64,000 nt of DNA from Otis tarda (Eukaryota; Chordata; Aves; Otidiformes; Otididae). The notes beneath the pieces are model-generated. The model was not told the origin of the DNA, did no database searches, and saw nothing but the letters and a program-made list of their open reading frames with translations. Of this stretch, positions 58,682-64,000 are shown piece after piece (within the stretch, counting starts at the first letter, position 1; each line of letters starts with the position of its first letter). The position numbers and the translations under genes are program-made. Location: contig CM048552.1 in the NCBI GenBank assembly GCA_026413225.1, positions 195,933,553 to 195,997,552 on the forward strand, in the 5' to 3' direction.

Positions 58682-61600
58682 TTAAAATAGACTGTGCAAG
58701 AACAGCAGAAGCATAATCTTGAAGAGCTGTCCTGAGGGCAGAAAAGGAATTCCTTCCTCATAAAAACAATCTATCGTTTAAGAGGAGAAAGAGACTATTG
58801 AAATACTCAAATGCCTTATATTTCACATGTATAACTATTTCCTCCTCTTTTCACTGCATATTTAACAAAAATGTCAAAAGATTTATTAACATATATTAGC
58901 CATGATATTAAGAAAAACAAGAGGTTTTTTTTTTAAATATCAAATATTATTTAGAAATGTGACGATGCAGAGGCAGGGACATATCATATCTCATTTATTC
59001 CGAAGAGATTAGTATGACCTATTAAATACATAGTTGTAGTAAGTGCCAAACTCATGCCAAGACGTTATTTAAAAATGAATGCAACAAGAGCTTCCTTTTT
59101 TCTTTCCAGTAATATTATGGGACAAAAAAAAAATCTTTGAAACATACTTTTAATGAAAAAATGTCATTAGCTACAGCACCTCTGCTAGTAAGGCTGTGCT
59201 TGTTTTAGCAAAATGTGTACCATAAAGAAGACTTTTTATTAGACTTCGATTAGATGCTGGAATTTCATAGATATTCTCATAGGAAATTTTCAGATAACTT
59301 CAAGGTGAGCTTTTGTATCTTGGACTGTGGCTTCAAAAAACCATAAAGTGAATGATTGTGCATTTTATTTCCACGAAGTTAGACAGCTGGGAACTGAATG
59401 TTACATTTTGTTGCGATTTTGAGGAAATGTCTGGGGATCTGTAAACAGGGTAAAATAAACCACTACTGAAGTAATATAAATTACGAACCGGGATTGTTGA
59501 CAATGTAAGTACTTTTAATGTGCTTTTAACAGAGGGACTGTTTAACTAATGAGGTACAACAGCAATAGTGTATTTTAAAGTATTAATATATAATGCTCAC
59601 ATATTTGTTAAACCATAATAAATCCAATTAATATTCTCTTGCTATTTAATTAGGCATTTAGCTAGATTACAGTAAACGGGCTATTTAATCTAGCAGTTTA
59701 TATTTAGTCAAATAGCTACATTCTTGTAAATATATGCCATCAACACTAAAATAATATAATTACCCTCTTGTAAATACCAGGTTACACACACCATAGAAAT
59801 ACAAATGGATAAGGACACAACTCTTTGCATCTATAAATTTTTCCTCCTTTTGTTTGGGACCTAAAGTCAAATGCAGGATGTGCTGGTGCCGGCTCCAGAG
59901 CAGAAGGCACCTGTCCAGTGCTCTATGTGAAAAAGGTCAGTGTCCTTCAAACACGATGAGTCACTGCCTGTCCAGCCCCTAGACACAAATCTACTGGACA
60001 AAGTAGTCCTTTCCGGAGCTGCTGTGTCCCCAAGCAAAGAAGCCTGTAGTAGTTTTGGTGTCCCACCATGCTCCATTGTGTCTCCAGCACTGAGGGGCTG
60101 GGATTGCCAGCAGCAGCCATAGGGTTGGGGAGCACTGCAAGTGGCTCTTGCACACTGCCTGAGGGAGTTGGGAGGGCTCACTTTTGTCCTTCACTTCCCG
60201 CTTGCTCACAGTGGGATTTCATAACAGTTTTGGAAAATGATGTGCATTTTCTGAATAAAGCCCCATGATTAGATTGTCTTTTAGCATGTAATTTCTGGTC
60301 TCTTTTCTAAGCACTCCAGATTAGAGTGAAAATAATGGAAAAAAAAAAAACGTAATGGAGCTGAAGTTATTTTGCTCCATGTTACACTAACATAGCCAAT
60401 GAAGTTGCAGCCAGCAGAGCCTCATTCCCCATTTCACCAAGTCTAACAAACCTGGAAACAAAGACATCATGCCCGTGTAACGGGATCTGAAAAGCTCATT
60501 GACTTCCCAGTGATCTCCACAAAGCTGAGAACTTGCTCAGGGAGCACAGAGCTGAGAGCATCATCCCAGCTCAGGGATGGCTGGAGGTGGTGTGGTGGGA
60601 AGCTGTCCCTGGGCAAAGGGAGCAGGAGCCAAGCCCAGGGTGCTGCCCAACCCAGGACTTGCAAGACAGAACCGAAGTCCTTCAAGGAGGCTCTGTCTGG
60701 TCTAAATGATGGCACAGCCAACAGGGCAACAGTTGGTTCAGAGAAGCAGGTAGCTTAACCTGTGTATGTGCTGAGGAGAGGGGTCTCTAGGCAGGTATTG
60801 AACCTAGGCAGGTGTTTACATGAACACTCGTCTCTGGTGTCTTTCTCTTACACAGAGTACAAATATTTTCATGGGTCCCTCCCTACCCTAGTAAGGAAGA
60901 CCAGTAAAGAAAGGAGGAGGATGCTGAGGAAACCAGAAGGTTCTAAGAAAGTAACAGAAAATGAAAGCAAGTTGAGCTCCAAGTAACAGGGAGAATGTTA
61001 ATCAAAAAGAAAAAAAAATCCATAACATCATAAGAAAGATAAAGGGCAAAATTACATCTTTTCAGGGGGAGGAGATCGAAGAAGAATAGAATTGATAAAT
61101 AAGAGGGAATAATCAAATGTGCATCAGAAAGTGCTATGGAGAAAGTGGTATCAGTATACAAGAAATAAGAAAAATGCAAATGAAAAGTGTTGTGTGTGTG
61201 TAGTAGTAATGCTCCTAATGCTAATGTAGAAGTAATGCTTCTTAAATTACTTGCAAGCATAGTTTGAAAATGGAATCAAGAAATGAAACACACAGTTCAC
61301 CACCAAAGTTGCAAAATTAAATATTGCTATCAAAATATGGTAGACCAGAATAAAAAAAAATGAAAGTAAATTAAATAGTTTACTTCTTCAATTTAATACA
61401 GAAAATATTTGAGAAAGAATGCAGCTAAGATTGGATTACTTCTTTACATAGCCTTTGCTCCTCATCTGCTGATTTCTTTGTCATTTCCCCTACTTACTTT
61501 CATTTGACAAGTTTAAAATAAAATAATTTTTACTGCAGATAATCTTATTTAATCTTTTATTAAAGTCATTAGTTTAGAACAATGTAAAGATTACCTCTGG

Positions 61601-62484
61601 ATCATTCATAAAATTTAACATGTATAAAAGTCTTCTGAATGCAAAAAATGGGGTTTTTTTATATATATATTTTTTTTTCCATGTTATCAATAGCTCTGAG
61701 ATTTGCATTTAGGATCAAAACTTTGGGTACAGTTTGAGAAAAAGGGGTGCATATTTCACATGGTAGTTCCCTGAATTGCCTTTTATCCTTTGTCCAGCTA
61801 CAGCTTTGTTCTCTGAAGATGCTTCCTCTCCCTAAAAACAGTTGATGGAAACCCCCGTCTCAAACTTTACAGAAGTATAATGGCATATTTTAATTATCCA
61901 ATGCAGTTTGAGAACAGCAATGTATTATTTCCTTGCATGTTCTGTTCTCCCTTCCTTTGCAAGAATTCCCAGTGATAGCCATAGGAATTCCACAAACAAA
62001 ATAAATGCCTTATCTAACAGGCGTCTTCTGAGACAGACTATAGCTTGAAGAGAAAGGGTGGTATCATCTGGGCACTTTCTTTGTTTAGCCCATGATTATA
62101 TCTGTACGTATATTGCCCAGAAGTTATCTAGAAGATTTATTTGAATTCCAAAATTTGTTTTGGCTGGGTCCACGCTCATACTCTATTCACTTTGTATTTG
62201 AGTCAAGAACAAAGTTATACCTTGTGCCCAATTGAGAAGTTTTAATTCTGATTCACAAACAGCAGACATTGAGTGTTTCACAAAAAAAAAGCCACAGGAC
62301 AACAATTAATCAGAGATTTTGTGACTATATTAGAAAAAAATGAATAGTATTTTCTCAAATGTAATTTTTTGGGAGGAGAGAGAAGTTATTTGCAGAAACC
62401 AAGATGATTTACCAAATATATTATTTGATATCAATTATTCACCTGGTGTTAACTTTAAGAATAAGAAAGAAAGCACTGCCCTTT
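58682..62484. other. Unassigned DNA with two GC-richer patches
   Basis: No gene is recognised. Patches at about 59880-60250 and 60480-60760 are richer in G+C and have short frames on both strands without domains. AATAAA occurs at 60255-60260, which could be a chance polyadenylation signal. The remainder is AT-rich, with a T/TA run near 61656-61679. Confidence 0.45.
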
Positions 62485-62800
62485 CCCTTGTTTGTACATC
62501 ATGTTCCCTCTGCAAGGTCAGGCCTTGCCGGAGCTTGGATGAGAAACTTTCAGAACAAGTAGTATGATCAATGTCAGAACTAAGGATGCCTGGTTGCCCA
62601 CAGATTTCTTTTGAGGTTGGTTGACTTTGATGTCTAAGCAGGCGAGATCTATGAATGAAGTTTTTAGCTTCTTGGCAATATTAATAGTATCTTGCTCCAC
62701 ATGGATCCTCTGATGTCTAATCAAGGTTAAACCTCCACTGCAGCATTTTCATCAATGGTGGCCCTAAACAGGCTGCCTTTTTTTCTTGGCACTTGTAAGA
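62485..62800 (-). pseudogene. Decayed C2H2 zinc-finger coding relic
   Basis: On the minus strand three spaced segments resemble C2H2 fingers and linkers. At about 62797-62783 the frame reads YKCQE, as before a finger's second Cys. At 62726-62700 it reads LIRHQRIH, the end of a finger and start of the HxxxHTGE linker. After a shift of one base, about 62660-62630 reads FIHRSRLLRHQ, with spacing from the previous His that fits the conserved linker. About 62565-62490 reads CSESFSSKLRQ, then LTLQREHDVQTRERA, like a CGESF...HTGERP stretch. Cysteines and the linker are largely mutated and frames change, so this is a dead fragment of a zinc-finger gene, processed or unprocessed. No KRAB or SCAN-type domain was seen. 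Confidence 0.55.
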
Positions 62801-64000
62801 AGCAGATAGCTTTAGGAACCAGACAACTTTCAGCAGTTTGGGTGCCAGTAGCCAGTGTTTGTTGGGGAGATAAGTTATTTGAGAGGCAAGGTAGACAAGC
62901 AGAGCTAGGATAGGATCACATAAATTTTCCCTACGAAACAATGTAAAAAGCACAGTGCTTAGGAAGTGATGCTGAAGCTGAGATTCTCCCCTCTCAATCT
63001 GAGTTAAATCTAAGGCTTCTTGCTGTTACAAGGAGGCAATTCCTTGTAAGTTCCTGAGTGTCTCATGAGAGACAAACTGAAGTGCTGACCTCTGATGGCT
63101 TTCTCTACTCAGGTAAGAGGAGCTGTTATGGATTTGTCATTCAAAGCAGAGGAGTCTCTGCCCGTGATTAACCTATCTGATTTCCTACACAGAGACAGCA
63201 GTATCCAGTAATGACTTTAGTTATTTTGTGCCAGATGACTGAATCTTTCTCGGTAGGATGTAGGTAAGGCACTAACAGAAAGATTTGAGAACACAATTAC
63301 AGAAATGTTCAGTGTCAACCTGTATTCCAGAGGTAGTGGCATCTTTGCAGAGTCACAAATTAAACAAACACAAAAGCAGTGTTAATACAGCTTATGAAAA
63401 GTCAGGTTACTGCTAGCAGGTGTTGATGGTATCCTTATCAGGCATGACCAGGAGCTGAGAAACTGCTCCCATTTATGATAGCCCTTACCGATATACTGAA
63501 CAGATCAAGCTCTTCTATTCTTCTAATTTTTGATGAGGAACTTTTGAACTGGTCAGTTGAAATCACGAGGTTTGTTCAAATTCAGACATCTGAAGCCTTT
63601 TAAAAAGCACATAAACATTTCAGTGATAAAAATAAACTTTTTTTTTTTGTGCTGCAAAATTGAACTAAGATATTAAAATAATCTGTTTCTTTATTTTTAT
63701 CTCATTTGCACTATCTTTTTGTGCTGTCTTTTCTCTTTAACTTTACAAGCTTGATCAACCTTCACGGGGAGCAAAAGGAGCTGCTGGAGTGCGTTATTTT
63801 GTTTTGGCTCACAGAGTTGGACCATGAGCTCCTCATATACAAAGTAAGCCGAAGACAATGAGAGTCTTTCCACTGACTTCATGGAGCACCAGATCAAGAT
63901 CTAAATTCTTAGGGCTAAAGAAAATGGTGATATATTCAGATCTGATCCTCCAGGTTGCAAAAGATCATAAATTCTTATTGGGATCAGTAGAAATCAGGCT
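62801..64000. other. Unassigned AT-rich DNA
   Basis: No gene or repeat is recognised to the end of the window. The upstream part of the zinc-finger relic could extend a little into 62801-62960, but I cannot align it. Confidence 0.5.

Noticed and set aside
61656..61679. T-rich and TATATA run as a promoter
   Set aside because: Simple low-complexity DNA with no downstream gene.

Overview
The window looks like an intergenic or intronic stretch of a bird genome, probably a neoavian. The evidence is its transposon content. There are several young CR1 non-LTR retrotransposons ending in the ATTCTATG-type 3' repeat typical of bird CR1, together with a family of roughly 1.1 kb solo LTRs of avian endogenous-retrovirus type. 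These lie in AT-rich DNA with older CR1/L3 and CORE-SINE-like relics. I recognise no intact host protein-coding gene, tRNA, rRNA or CRISPR array. The species cannot be named from this sequence alone.

Layout. Positions 1-36,650 are mostly unassigned AT-rich DNA. They contain LTRs at 3007-4119, 17276-18367 (a different, more diverged subfamily) and 30395-31512. They also contain a decayed CR1/L3-type element at about 9730-11440 and old CR1 fragments at 23199-23535, 27448-28048 and 35016-35140. From 36,657 to 48,675 there is a CR1 cluster: one near-full-length element (36657-41139, minus strand, with ORF1 and ORF2) and three 5'-truncated copies (44569-45601 minus, 46820-47838 plus, 48017-48675 plus). 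From 53,232 to 58,676 there is a solo LTR on the minus strand, then another LTR (55261-58676) that has been split by a CR1 insertion at 55490-57751. That inserted CR1 has an uninterrupted reverse-transcriptase frame of about 720 codons. Near the right end (62485-62800) is a decayed C2H2 zinc-finger coding relic on the minus strand.

How the parts work together. CR1 ORF1 (coiled coil plus SGNH-esterase-like domain) and ORF2 (apurinic-type endonuclease plus reverse transcriptase) are the two proteins of one retrotransposition machine. The long CR1 copy is broken by about four single-base indels. The truncated copies are products of incomplete reverse transcription. The LTRs are presumably solo LTRs left by recombination of proviruses, because each has its own short target duplication and none borders viral gag-pol-env sequence.

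I did not find a convincing undescribed biological system. The most informative items are the nested LTR/CR1 insertion with both target duplications preserved, the intact RT frame, the shared nonsense mutation in two CR1 copies lying as inverted repeats, the snap-back duplication at an old CR1 5' end, the zinc-finger relic, and a speculative 44-nt exon at 24586-24629.
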